DNA of 64,000 bases from an uncultured Kiritimatiellota bacterium. GTDB lineage: Bacteria; Verrucomicrobiota; Kiritimatiellia; RFP12; UBA1067. The stretch spans positions 1 through 64,000 of the forward strand of contig CAKTYZ010000001.1 of NCBI GenBank assembly GCA_934635225.1, read 5' to 3'. The notes under the pieces were generated by a model. It was given only the letters and a program-made list of their open reading frames with translations, did not search any database and had not been told where the DNA came from. Position numbers and translations under genes: made by a program. Shown here piece by piece: positions 7,848 to 17,035 of the stretch; position 1 is the first letter of the stretch, and the number at the start of each line of letters is the position of its first letter.

Positions 7848-9892
7848 GGGGCCTCCGATTTGTCTTGCCGTGTGCGCTTCTGCTCGTTGGCATCTGTGGC
7901 CGCGGGCGGGAAACGCCGTCAGGCTTTCCCGCACTTTCTGTCGATGCGCAAGGCGTCTTGCGGGATGAAGGCGGGCGGGAAACGAACCTTTTTGGAGTCA
8001 ACTACTATGCGTGCTTTGCCTATTGGAGTTCGGCTCTCGATCGCGCCGGAAAGGATCCGTTCGAAACGATGCGCATGGACGTTGCGCATTTTCGCAGACT
8101 CGGCCTCGACTGTCTGCGCATCCACTGCTTCGATCGCCAGATCTCGGATGCGGAGGGGCATCTCGTCGATCCGGGCGGACACCTCGCGAAGCTCGACTAC
8201 CTGATTGCGCTCTGTGCTTCGAACGGGATTGTCACCGTGTTGACACCGATGGCCCATTGGGGTGCGGGAGGCGACTACAAGGGCGGTTTCTGCGACCGCT
8301 ACTGCAAGGATGGTTACGAATCGCTTGTCGGGGACGAGCGGCTTTGGGGCGTGCAGGCGACGTTCCTGAAGGAGTTTGTCCGGCATCGCAATCCGCATCG
8401 CGGCGGAATGACCTATGCCGAAGATCCGGCGATTCCATGCTTTGAACTCGTGAACGAGCCGCATTACCCCGAAGGGACGCCGGACGAAAAGGTCACGCGC
8501 TACATCGACGCGCTGGCGGACGCGATGCGGTCGTCGGGCGTGGCGAAGCCCCTGTTCTACAACCCATGGCGCGGCTATGCGCGCGCGACCGCTGCCGCCC
8601 GAATCGACGGCGTGACGGCGGCAAGCTATCCGCTGGGGATTTGTCGCGGGGGCGAGCGGCGCGGCAACCTCCTCCTGCGTCTCAGTTCCGAATCGCTCTT
8701 CGCCGATTGCGAAGATGCCTTTCGCGGCAAGGCCCGGATGATCTACGAGTTCGACACGGCGGACACGACGGCCTCGTACCTGTATCCGGCGATGGCGTAC
8801 ACGTTCCGCCACTCGAAGGCGCAGATCGCCGCGCAGTTTGAGTACGATCCGGTGCTGATCGCTGACACGAACGCGGGGCTTTGCACGCATTACCTCAATC
8901 TCGTCTACACGCCGGCGAAGGCCCTCTCGCTGGCGATTGCGCGTGAGGTCTTCCGCGCATTCCCGCGCGGGGTCGCCGCGTATGCGAGTGACGGCAAGGC
9001 GATCCGCTTCGGCACCTTTCGGTGCGTGGCGGCCGATGACCTGTCGGAAATGGCGACAGAGACCGCCTTCCTCTATACGAACGACACGGCGACGCGTCCG
9101 CCGAATCCGGAGCGATTGACGCGCGTCTATGGGCGCGGACGTTCGTCGCTTGTCGCCTCTGACGGCTCGGGCGCGTACTTCCTCGACCGCATGCGGCGCG
9201 GCGTTTGGCGCCTCCAGGTCTATCCGAACATCCTTTGCGTCGATGATCCGTTTGTGCGCCGCGACAATGTCAAGCGCGTCATCGCGCACGGAGACGTGAC
9301 GTTGACGGTCAGCGTTCCCGATCTTGGCCCGGCGTTCACATGCACCGTGGCGCCGGGCGACTGGGTATTGGAAGGGGGGCGTGCGCGGCGGGTATCGCTG
9401 GACGATGCCCGGATGATCCCATCCGTTCCGGCCTATGACGTCCCGCCGCCGGTCGATTCGCCTCCGCCGGTCCGCTTGTCCGGCAAGAATGAGTTCGCGC
9501 CCGTGCGAGATGTCTGCTCAGGCTTTGCCCATCGGGAGTATCGGCAACGCGTTGCACCGCTGGACTGGACGGACGGCGACGCGGTCTATGTGACGGTGCG
9601 CGCGCTCAGGCCGGCGACGACGAAGCTGGAACTCGTCCTGCGCAAGGAGGACGGAAGCGCCTGGAGCGCAACCCTCGGCTTGACAGGGGACTGGCGTCGT
9701 CTGCGTCTGCCTTTGTCGGCATTTCGTTACCGCGCCGACAAGACGGCGGTTCCGCCAGACGGGAAGTCGCTTGCGCCGCTCGCCGAATGCGAATCGTGCG
9801 AGTTCATCATGGGACGCTGGCTTTTCCCGAAGACGTTCTCCGAAGAACAAGGATATGAGGTGCGCTACGTTGGCAGCGCGCCGGAGTCTTGA
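7844..9892 (+). CDS. secreted clan GH-A (GH5-like) glycoside hydrolase
   Basis: The 682-aa protein begins with a hydrophobic export signal (LRFVLPCALLLVGICG); the cysteine suggests a lipoprotein but the lipobox is poor. A TIM-barrel region (about 25-400) holds LRIHCFD, HRNPHRGGMTYAEDP, then CFELVNEPHY with acid/base Glu205 and MIYEFDT with probable nucleophile Glu302. These are the paired catalytic glutamates of clan GH-A retaining enzymes such as mannanases and cellulases. The C-terminal 200 residues look like a beta-sandwich, probably carbohydrate-binding. The family number is not certain. It shares HRNP and TYAEDP blocks with the 26510 protein, suggesting paralogy. It is coupled to the upstream regulator and followed after 26 bp by a beta-repeat surface protein. 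Confidence 0.8.
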   Translation: MRGLRFVLPCALLLVGICGRGRETPSGFPALSVDAQGVLRDEGGRETNLFGVNYYACFAYWSSALDRAGKDPFETMRMDVAHFRRLGLDCLRIHCFDRQISDAEGHLVDPGGHLAKLDYLIALCASNGIVTVLTPMAHWGAGGDYKGGFCDRYCKDGYESLVGDERLWGVQATFLKEFVRHRNPHRGGMTYAEDPAIPCFELVNEPHYPEGTPDEKVTRYIDALADAMRSSGVAKPLFYNPWRGYARATAAARIDGVTAASYPLGICRGGERRGNLLLRLSSESLFADCEDAFRGKARMIYEFDTADTTASYLYPAMAYTFRHSKAQIAAQFEYDPVLIADTNAGLCTHYLNLVYTPAKALSLAIAREVFRAFPRGVAAYASDGKAIRFGTFRCVAADDLSEMATETAFLYTNDTATRPPNPERLTRVYGRGRSSLVASDGSGAYFLDRMRRGVWRLQVYPNILCVDDPFVRRDNVKRVIAHGDVTLTVSVPDLGPAFTCTVAPGDWVLEGGRARRVSLDDARMIPSVPAYDVPPPVDSPPPVRLSGKNEFAPVRDVCSGFAHREYRQRVAPLDWTDGDAVYVTVRALRPATTKLELVLRKEDGSAWSATLGLTGDWRRLRLPLSAFRYRADKTAVPPDGKSLAPLAECESCEFIMGRWLFPKTFSEEQGYEVRYVGSAPES

Positions 9893-9918
9893 TCGTTTCA
9901 GCAGAAAGGAGCGAACAC

Positions 9919-12900
9919 ATGAAAAAGGTGCAGATGAGACGGATGAATCGGCGGCTCTTGGCTTGCGGCGTTGCCGTATCGACGACGGTTGTCTCCGCCG
10001 TGACGACGAACGTGTGGCAGGGCGCGGCGACGGGTGGCCTTTGGAGCGAACCGGGCAACTGGTCCCGTGCTCTGACGCCGACGGTCGAGACGGTCTATGA
10101 CTTCTCTGCGCTTGCCGACGGCGGTGGCGTCACGAATGACTTCGCGTATTCCCAGTCGGCGGCTCAGCTGAAGATCGCCGGCCTCGTCTTTGGCGCCGGC
10201 AGGGGCAGGATCACGCTGTCCGGAACGCCGACATCCGAGACGATCTTCGCCAAGAGCACGTCGATTGACGTTCCAGCTGGCACGACGCTTGACTGCAAGC
10301 TGCGCCATACGACAGGCCCTTGGAAAGACCAAGGGGCCGTTCTCGCCTTTGTTTCGTCGGGTGCGGTGCGCTTTTCAGGCAGCGCGTTCAAACCGACGCT
10401 GTGGACATTCGCGTTCAGGGGGGCGGATGCTTCGGCGACGTTTGATCGCGTGGGCGGAACGTTCGGCTCGTCAAGACTGCTGTTTGAAGCCAGCCGCGTG
10501 ACGGTGAGCGTCGTCGGTGACGTGGCGTTTGCCGAGATTTATGACGGCCAGTGGCCGAACAGCTGGCCGACGGATGCGAATCGAATCGTCGGCGACGGGA
10601 CGGCAACGCTGACGCTGACATCCGGATACGATTTGCGGCCGTCGTCAATCAAGTACACGCTGGTGACAGGGTTCCAGACGGTTGTAATGAACGGGGGCGG
10701 TTCCCTGATCTGCCGAGGTCCGACGTTGTCCGGCCGTTATGTGTTTCAGAACTGCGATGTGGACTATGGCCGTGCATGGAAGCCCTCGCTTCCGCTGGAG
10801 AACAACGTCATGGGCGGTCTCCAGTTGCCTCTTGGCGCGGCAGTTGACCTGGACGGCAACGCCCGTGTGCGTTTCGCCTGCGACCAGTTCATTTCCACAT
10901 TGTCGGGACGAGGCACACACGGTCGCCTGGACATCGGCGGCGTCTGGGCTGACGACAGTGGAGACGTTCTCACCCCGGGCGCGCTCACGGTGGGAGAAGG
11001 GTTGACGGCTGAAACGGGTACGGTGTTCCATGCGCGCCTTGCGGGCACCGGCGGCGGGTTCGTCAAGAAGGGGCCGGCTTATGAACTCACGCTGACGGGC
11101 GCCAATGTCCATACGGGCGCCACGCGTGTGGCGGAAGGTCGCCTGACGCTTAGGCGAAGCCTCGCGTACGACAAGACGGTCTGCTGGTGGTCGTTCGACG
11201 GCATGGACCAGACGCGTCCGAAGGCGGGGCCGTCGCGTCGCTCCTTCTGGTTCGGTGCCGAAGGGGCGGGGAGCGTCGTGCCCGTCGAAGACGGAGTCCG
11301 CAGGACACGGGCCGTGCATCTCGACGGTGCGCGTCGGGCGGGCCTCATCCTGTCGTCTGGAGCCGGCAGCCCGCTTGTGACGGGCAATGCGCCGCATTCA
11401 ATCCAGCTCTGGATCCGTCCGGCGCAAGATGGTTGCTGCGTGACCAAAAGCCGCCTGACATACGTTCTCGACTATGGGACGAACTGGGGCGCCGATTTCA
11501 CGCGCGCACGCGTCGTGCTGTATCGTACGGCGGAAGCGAGCGACGATTACGTGTTGGTCTTTACGCCCAAGAACTACAATTCGGCGACCGTCCCGGTTGG
11601 GTACGGCGTGAACGTGCCATTGAAGGGCGCAGAGCTCTTTGATGGGAAATGGCATCAGCTCACGTGGGTCTACGGTCGGGAGCCGCGTCTGCTTGAAGCC
11701 TATCTGGATGGCGTATGCCGCGGGTCCGACAGGCTGGCGTCGGATCTGCAGCTGCCTGAGAACGACCGCCTTATGCTGGGCTACTACGATGGCCAAAATG
11801 TGAATTACTATACGGGCGGCATGGACGAGCTTAAGGTCTTTTCGCATGCGCTCTCGCCCGAAAAGGTCGCCCGAAGCGCCGTGTTCGCGGACGTGCAGGC
11901 CTCCGCGCCGACGCCGACGCCTGTCGTGCGCTGGACGTTCGACGACATGATGAACATCGGCGCGGATGCCTGCGGCATCGCGCCGCTCGTCGCCGTGGCC
12001 GGGCAGCCGGCGCCGAGACTGGTCGCGGCAACACATGCCATCGGGCAAATGGCGCTGGAGAAAGGCCGCCCCTTGCAGGCGGAGTGTCCGGCGTGCCTGC
12101 CGACGGGCTCGCAGTCATTTACGGTCAGTTGTCGTTATCTGGCGAGCGGCGACGTCTCCAACAGCCCGATTTTGCTTTGGGGCGATCCTGCGCGGGAATA
12201 CGGCCATTTCCGTCTGCAAACGGCGAGTACAGACCTGCGTTCGCCGGGGGTCGGCTATTCGTCCGCCAATTCGCTCCGCAGTTCGTGGAACGCTTGGGGC
12301 AACGGCGCTCCTGCTGCCTACCATGCGACGGGCGCGGCGCCGGGAAGCGAGCCGTCGGCGGCGTGGACGGACTTCGCCGTTTCCTATGATGGCGCGGCGC
12401 GCGTTCTCGCGATGTATGTCGATGGATTTCGGATTGGCACGCAGGCGAACGTCAGCCTCATGATCGAGGCGGGTGATGTCGTGCGTGTCGGACATCAGAC
12501 GATTGACGGAAAGACGACGACCTTCCCCGGCCTCATTGACGACATCTCGATCTTCGACCGCGCACTTTCGGATGACGAGGTCCGCGCGGTGGCCCGGAGC
12601 CTGCACGGCGAGGCGGTCGATCAGGTGATCGCCAGAAGCCCCGTCACCGTCGAGTCCGGCGCCACGCTGGCCTTTGAGGGGCCGTCTCACGCGCTCACGT
12701 CGCTTGCGGCAAAGGACGGGACGCTCGACATCGCCTATGAAGCGGACTTCACTCCGCCAGTCGGGCCGTTGTCCGTCGGCGCATTGACGGGTCGCGGACT
12801 CCTGAACATCGCGTCTGGCGTGGACTGCACGGTGACGGAGGCCTCGGGATTCGGAGGGACGGTCAGGGTGGCTGAAGGCGGTCTCTTTGCCCTTGCGGCC

Positions 12901-13224
12901 TCAAGCGGAACGATGGCCGGAGACGTCTTTCTTGCTCCTGGGGCGCGTCTCAAGGCGTCCGACGGCGGAACGCCCGCGCCAATCCGCACGGCGGGACGCG
13001 TCGTCCTTCCGTCGTCGTTGACGGTTGTCGTGCCGAACGGGGCCGCTTGTGGCCACCCGTTTGCGCTGGTCGAGGCGGATGGCATCCTCCTGATGGATCC
13101 GCCGGCGTGGAGGTACGAGACGCCGGATGGCACGCCGCTGACGGCGACGGACTACAGGGTTTTGCGGACGGCGACAGGCGTGTTTTGCCGACGTCGGAGC
13201 GGGTTCAGGCTGTTCATTCGCTGA
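9919..13224 (+). CDS. exported LamG/autotransporter-repeat surface protein, G-x5-R terminus
   Basis: The 1101-aa protein starts at ATG 9919, chosen for the AAAGGAG just upstream. A signal peptide (RRLLACGVAVSTTVVSAV) is followed by NVWQGAATGGLWSEPGNWS, a common opening of autotransporter-associated beta-strand proteins. KKGPAYELTLTGANVHTGAT near 370 is such a repeat. Two concanavalin/LamG-like modules follow (about 420-660 and 665-905), each ending in a DELKVFSHALS or DDISIFDRALS strand. More beta repeats fill the rest. No catalytic motif is visible, so a structural or glycan-binding surface role is likely. The C terminus is RRRSGFRLFIR, matching three other proteins here. It lies between a GH-A hydrolase and a toroid/beta-helix enzyme, 11 bp before the latter. 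Confidence 0.8.
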   Translation: MKKVQMRRMNRRLLACGVAVSTTVVSAVTTNVWQGAATGGLWSEPGNWSRALTPTVETVYDFSALADGGGVTNDFAYSQSAAQLKIAGLVFGAGRGRITLSGTPTSETIFAKSTSIDVPAGTTLDCKLRHTTGPWKDQGAVLAFVSSGAVRFSGSAFKPTLWTFAFRGADASATFDRVGGTFGSSRLLFEASRVTVSVVGDVAFAEIYDGQWPNSWPTDANRIVGDGTATLTLTSGYDLRPSSIKYTLVTGFQTVVMNGGGSLICRGPTLSGRYVFQNCDVDYGRAWKPSLPLENNVMGGLQLPLGAAVDLDGNARVRFACDQFISTLSGRGTHGRLDIGGVWADDSGDVLTPGALTVGEGLTAETGTVFHARLAGTGGGFVKKGPAYELTLTGANVHTGATRVAEGRLTLRRSLAYDKTVCWWSFDGMDQTRPKAGPSRRSFWFGAEGAGSVVPVEDGVRRTRAVHLDGARRAGLILSSGAGSPLVTGNAPHSIQLWIRPAQDGCCVTKSRLTYVLDYGTNWGADFTRARVVLYRTAEASDDYVLVFTPKNYNSATVPVGYGVNVPLKGAELFDGKWHQLTWVYGREPRLLEAYLDGVCRGSDRLASDLQLPENDRLMLGYYDGQNVNYYTGGMDELKVFSHALSPEKVARSAVFADVQASAPTPTPVVRWTFDDMMNIGADACGIAPLVAVAGQPAPRLVAATHAIGQMALEKGRPLQAECPACLPTGSQSFTVSCRYLASGDVSNSPILLWGDPAREYGHFRLQTASTDLRSPGVGYSSANSLRSSWNAWGNGAPAAYHATGAAPGSEPSAAWTDFAVSYDGAARVLAMYVDGFRIGTQANVSLMIEAGDVVRVGHQTIDGKTTTFPGLIDDISIFDRALSDDEVRAVARSLHGEAVDQVIARSPVTVESGATLAFEGPSHALTSLAAKDGTLDIAYEADFTPPVGPLSVGALTGRGLLNIASGVDCTVTEASGFGGTVRVAEGGLFALAASSGTMAGDVFLAPGARLKASDGGTPAPIRTAGRVVLPSSLTVVVPNGAACGHPFALVEADGILLMDPPAWRYETPDGTPLTATDYRVLRTATGVFCRRRSGFRLFIR

Positions 13225-13235
13225 GGAGGTTTGGC

Positions 13236-16200
13236 ATGAAGATGCGGCTTTCGGGATTGGAGACGATGAGGGCATGGGGCTTCGTCGTGGTGGTCGGCTG
13301 CGGATTGGGCGCAGTCGCCGCGCCACGCCTGGATGTTAAGTTCGACGATAAGCGCGGCGGCGTGAAGTCCGTTGCGGTCGCAGACGATCCGGACCGGATG
13401 AACTGGGTCGAGGGCCTCGGGGAATGGGGCACGCCCGCGCCCTCTATGCGCCTGTCGTTTGTCGGCGCGAAGTCGTCGGGCGGTTCCCAGACGGCCGTCT
13501 GGACGAACCGGTTCCTGCGACTTGATGTCCTGCGCGAGGTCTGCGGAGATGCCCTGGACGAACGCTACGTCTTCACGGCCGTGTCGCATTGTCCCGTGTA
13601 TTTCAAGCGCGGCGATGTCGGCCTCTGCGCGACATTCAACGACAATTATGAGGATGCGCTCACGAGCCAGCGCAAACGGTGCCACGCGCACATCTGGTGC
13701 GGCGGAGCGTTCGGCGGCGTACGGGCCCTCAAGATGGGGCCTTCCCCGACCGAACTCGGACTGTTCCTGACCGAGGGCACGTTGGACGCCTACTCTGTGC
13801 GACGGATCAGGAGCCAGTCCTCGAACGACCGCGGAGACTTCATACTCCACCCCGAGCCGTTTCACCTCAATCCCGGCGAGTCGAAGGCGATTGCTTGGCG
13901 GCTGACGGCCTATCCCGAGGGCGGCTTTCGCGCAGCGGCGCTCGCGTCAGGCGCGGCGGCCGTCCTGATCGACTTCGAGCACGAGACTGTTTTCCGGGGC
14001 GAGCGGTTTCGCGTGACCGCGACGGGCGCCGAACCGGTGCGCACGTGCCGCGTGACGGTGAATGGACGCGAGGCGCCCGCTTCGGTGTCGGGGTCTCGCG
14101 TGACGCTGGACTTTCGTCCCGACTTTGGCGGAGAGGCCGATTTCGTCTTCGAGCTGAATGGGCGTCGCCATCGGGCGAAAGGCTATGTCTCGGACGATTT
14201 TCGGACAGTTGTCGGACGTCGGGTCGAGACAATCCTCCGAGAGAACCAGTGTCACGACGAGAAGAGTCCGCTCGACGGGGCTTTCCTCGTCTACGACAAC
14301 GAGGAGTCCCGTCAGTATTACGATGCGCGCCTCGCCGACCATAACGCGGGACGCGAGCGCGTCGGCATGGGCCTGCTGATCGCACGCTGGGCGCAGGTCT
14401 GCCCGAGCCCCGCGTTCGACGCTGCGCTTGCGCGCTACGAGGCGTTTCTCGTGCGCGAGATCTGGGACGAACAGACGGGCGAGGTCTTCGACGACATCGG
14501 CTTGCGTGAGCGTCGCAAACGCCATTATAACGGGCCTTGGTACGTCAATTTCTGGTTTGAGATGTACAATCTGACAGGAAAGCCAATCTATCTTGACCGC
14601 ATCGAGAAGGGCATTCGCCGCTACTACGAGAAGGCGGGACCGACCTTTTACCCGATCGCCTGCAACTTCGGCGAATGTCTATCGACGCTTCGGAAGGCAG
14701 GCCGGGACACGGCCGAACTCGAACGGCTTCTTCGCGCCCACGTTGACGTGATGCTGGCGAAGGAGAACGGCTATCCGTCGCAGGAGGTGCGCTTCGAACA
14801 GACGCTCGTCACGCCGCCGACAACGGTGCTGTCGGGCTATGCCGAACACGTGCGGCGCGATCCGGTCGTTCTTGCGGCTGTGTCGAACCACATCGCCGTG
14901 CTGACGCGGTTCGACGGCAATGCGCCAGACTATCGGCTCGCCGGAATGCCGATTCGCCATTGGGATGGCTTTTGGTTTGGCAAGGCACGGCTGTACGGCG
15001 ACTCCATGCCGCACTACTGGAGCTGTCTTTCGGCTTTCGACTATGACTTCTTCGCACGCCTCACGGGCGACCGGAGTTATTTCCGCCGTGCCGAACGCAT
15101 CTTCCGCAATCTGCTGTGCCTCTATTTCCCGGACGGCAAGGCGAGTTGCGCCTACGTCTATCCGTATTCCGTCACGATGATCGACGAGACGGGCAAGGTG
15201 CTGGAGCCGGCGCGTCGCGGGGAATGCTTTGACGTCTGGGCGAACGACCAAGACTACGGGCTTTATTATGCGTTGCGCGAGGGAACGTTCGACGGGATGG
15301 ATCCGATGGGGCTTGCGAATGATGACGATTGGTCGGTCGTGACGGTCGATTGCCCGGGGGAGAAGACGACGGTGAATCTAGCATTGTCGGGGGCGACGAT
15401 TCGCGGCGAATGGGAAGAGGTCCCGCGCGCAATCGCCGATGTCTGGGACGGCAATGACCGCTGGTGCCATTTCAATCGGCGGACGGTCGCCAACCGCGTC
15501 GTGCCGACATCTTACGCGCGCATCCCCTGGCGGGCCGGGCTGAAGGTGCGGGTGACGGCGCGCGATCCGGCCGCGAAGCTGGAGGTTCTTCCGCGCGGCG
15601 GCCCGCTCCATGCGTTTGGCACGGGTGCGGTCGAGGTCGTGCCGCAGGGCCCGTGCAAACTGATCGTCTCGGCCGACGGCGACATGACGGGCCGAGCGCT
15701 GAGCCTCTTCGTCGAAGCGGCGGTTCAGACGCCGGATTGGGGCGCCTGGAAGAAGGTCGTCCGCTTTGGACCTGGCTGGCACGATGCCGCGAACGATGCG
15801 CGCATCGTCCCGAATGCCCACGGCATGCCCGTCGTGTCGGTTGCGGACGATGACACGCTCGTCTATCTGGACGCGGGCGCGCGCGTCTGCGCGGCAATTG
15901 ACGTGGACGGCGCGAAGCGCGTGAAGATCGCCGGCCCGGGCACGATCGACCTCTATCCGCGCGCACAGGGCTATGACCGGCAGTTTCGTGGCGAAGACCT
16001 CTGGGGCGTCGCGAAGGACTGGGAACTGCCGGCAGTCTGGATTCATAACGGCGCGGAGGACGTCTCGGTCGAGGATCTCGTGATGCTGTGCTCGTTCCGC
16101 GGCATCTGCGTCCGCAATGCGAAACGTCTCTCGTTCCGGGACGTGAAGATCTTTACGCACGCCTGTTCGGGCGACGGCATCAACGTCGTCAACCTGCAAG

Positions 16201-16847
16201 GGCTTGTCGCGCGCGATTTGTTCGTGCATTCGCAGGACGACTCGTTCTGCGCCTACAGCAACTACGACTCGTATCGTTATCTCTGGGACGGCCCGGAGGC
16301 CGTGCGAGAACGCCGTACGGGCGATCTGCTGGTCGAGGACTCGCTCTTGTGGACGGCCTGTCGTCCGCTCGTCTTCTGCGGACACGGAACGAACAGTCGC
16401 GAACAGCCGGATCTCTTGGAGAATGTGACGGTGCGCCGTTGCGTCGTTTTCCCGACGATGGGATGTGCGCAACCGCCCGAGAATCCGCTGGACGGCGGTT
16501 CGGGCGTTATCCGCGTCCTCAACCAAAGCGGCGTCTACAGTCGGCGCCTGCGCTTCGAGGACCTTGAAATCGACTGGACCAAAGGCTTTGTGAGCAAGCT
16601 CTTTCATGTGGAGGTTCGCAGTCGCGAGACGGCCAGTTTTGGCGAGGGCGACGGCTATCGGATCGAAGACGTCCTCTTCCGCAACATCCGTTGCCTCGGC
16701 ATGCCGGACCGCGTGGCGAAATCCGTGATGGACGTGCGTCCCGTCAAGAATCCGCGCAAGGGCCGCGGCATATTTGAGGTCCGGGCCGAGAACGTCACGT
16801 ACGACGGCGTGCCGGTCGATCCGTTCGCGGCCTTGTGCGGACCTTGA
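13236..16847 (+). CDS. exported two-domain protein: alpha/alpha toroid plus parallel beta-helix
   Basis: The 1203-aa product starts at ATG 13236 behind GAGGAGG; the reading frame is open further upstream but that lies inside the previous gene. A signal peptide (RAWGFVVVVGCGLGAVAA) leads to a beta-rich N domain. Residues of about 330-700 look like an (alpha/alpha) toroid of glycosidases and lyases (RHWDGFWFGKARLYGDSMPHYW, VWANDQDYGLYYALR). From about 870 to the end is a right-handed parallel beta-helix with stacked turns such as VWIHNGAEDVSVEDLVML, SGDGINVVNLQG and HSQDDSFCAYSN, recalling GH28/GH49-type or lyase solenoids. The aspartate pairs are candidate catalytic residues. Substrate unknown; a pectin-like polymer is a guess. 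Two potential active domains in one polypeptide is unusual. It ends the 6735 operon. Confidence 0.75.
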   Translation: MKMRLSGLETMRAWGFVVVVGCGLGAVAAPRLDVKFDDKRGGVKSVAVADDPDRMNWVEGLGEWGTPAPSMRLSFVGAKSSGGSQTAVWTNRFLRLDVLREVCGDALDERYVFTAVSHCPVYFKRGDVGLCATFNDNYEDALTSQRKRCHAHIWCGGAFGGVRALKMGPSPTELGLFLTEGTLDAYSVRRIRSQSSNDRGDFILHPEPFHLNPGESKAIAWRLTAYPEGGFRAAALASGAAAVLIDFEHETVFRGERFRVTATGAEPVRTCRVTVNGREAPASVSGSRVTLDFRPDFGGEADFVFELNGRRHRAKGYVSDDFRTVVGRRVETILRENQCHDEKSPLDGAFLVYDNEESRQYYDARLADHNAGRERVGMGLLIARWAQVCPSPAFDAALARYEAFLVREIWDEQTGEVFDDIGLRERRKRHYNGPWYVNFWFEMYNLTGKPIYLDRIEKGIRRYYEKAGPTFYPIACNFGECLSTLRKAGRDTAELERLLRAHVDVMLAKENGYPSQEVRFEQTLVTPPTTVLSGYAEHVRRDPVVLAAVSNHIAVLTRFDGNAPDYRLAGMPIRHWDGFWFGKARLYGDSMPHYWSCLSAFDYDFFARLTGDRSYFRRAERIFRNLLCLYFPDGKASCAYVYPYSVTMIDETGKVLEPARRGECFDVWANDQDYGLYYALREGTFDGMDPMGLANDDDWSVVTVDCPGEKTTVNLALSGATIRGEWEEVPRAIADVWDGNDRWCHFNRRTVANRVVPTSYARIPWRAGLKVRVTARDPAAKLEVLPRGGPLHAFGTGAVEVVPQGPCKLIVSADGDMTGRALSLFVEAAVQTPDWGAWKKVVRFGPGWHDAANDARIVPNAHGMPVVSVADDDTLVYLDAGARVCAAIDVDGAKRVKIAGPGTIDLYPRAQGYDRQFRGEDLWGVAKDWELPAVWIHNGAEDVSVEDLVMLCSFRGICVRNAKRLSFRDVKIFTHACSGDGINVVNLQGLVARDLFVHSQDDSFCAYSNYDSYRYLWDGPEAVRERRTGDLLVEDSLLWTACRPLVFCGHGTNSREQPDLLENVTVRRCVVFPTMGCAQPPENPLDGGSGVIRVLNQSGVYSRRLRFEDLEIDWTKGFVSKLFHVEVRSRETASFGEGDGYRIEDVLFRNIRCLGMPDRVAKSVMDVRPVKNPRKGRGIFEVRAENVTYDGVPVDPFAALCGP

Positions 16848-17018
16848 TTCTTCTCTTTTGGTCGCATGCGAATGAGCCGCGTTTCGTGACAGAATCCACT
16901 CGCTTCAGACGCTTCAGCGTGGTGACTTGTAAGGGGTGGTGTGGCTTGCCTTTCTTCTTTGCTGCCCCATCAAATATTGCCATTTGTTGTGCCAACCTAA
17001 GCGGCTTTCGGTGTTTTT

Positions 17019-17027
17019 TGGTATAAT
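17019..17027 (+). promoter_or_regulatory. promoter TGGTATAAT of the TonB receptor gene
   Basis: The last T of the box lies 8 bases before the ATG at 17036, so transcription should start within 0-2 bases of the start codon. No -35 match and no Shine-Dalgarno are seen. Confidence 0.75.
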
Positions 17028-17035
17028 CTCCGCCC

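Noticed and set aside
16848..17035. Cobalamin riboswitch upstream of the BtuB-sized TonB receptor
   Set aside because: The region is only 188 bases, has no recognisable B12 box and the promoter sits directly next to the start codon, so no leader RNA is made.
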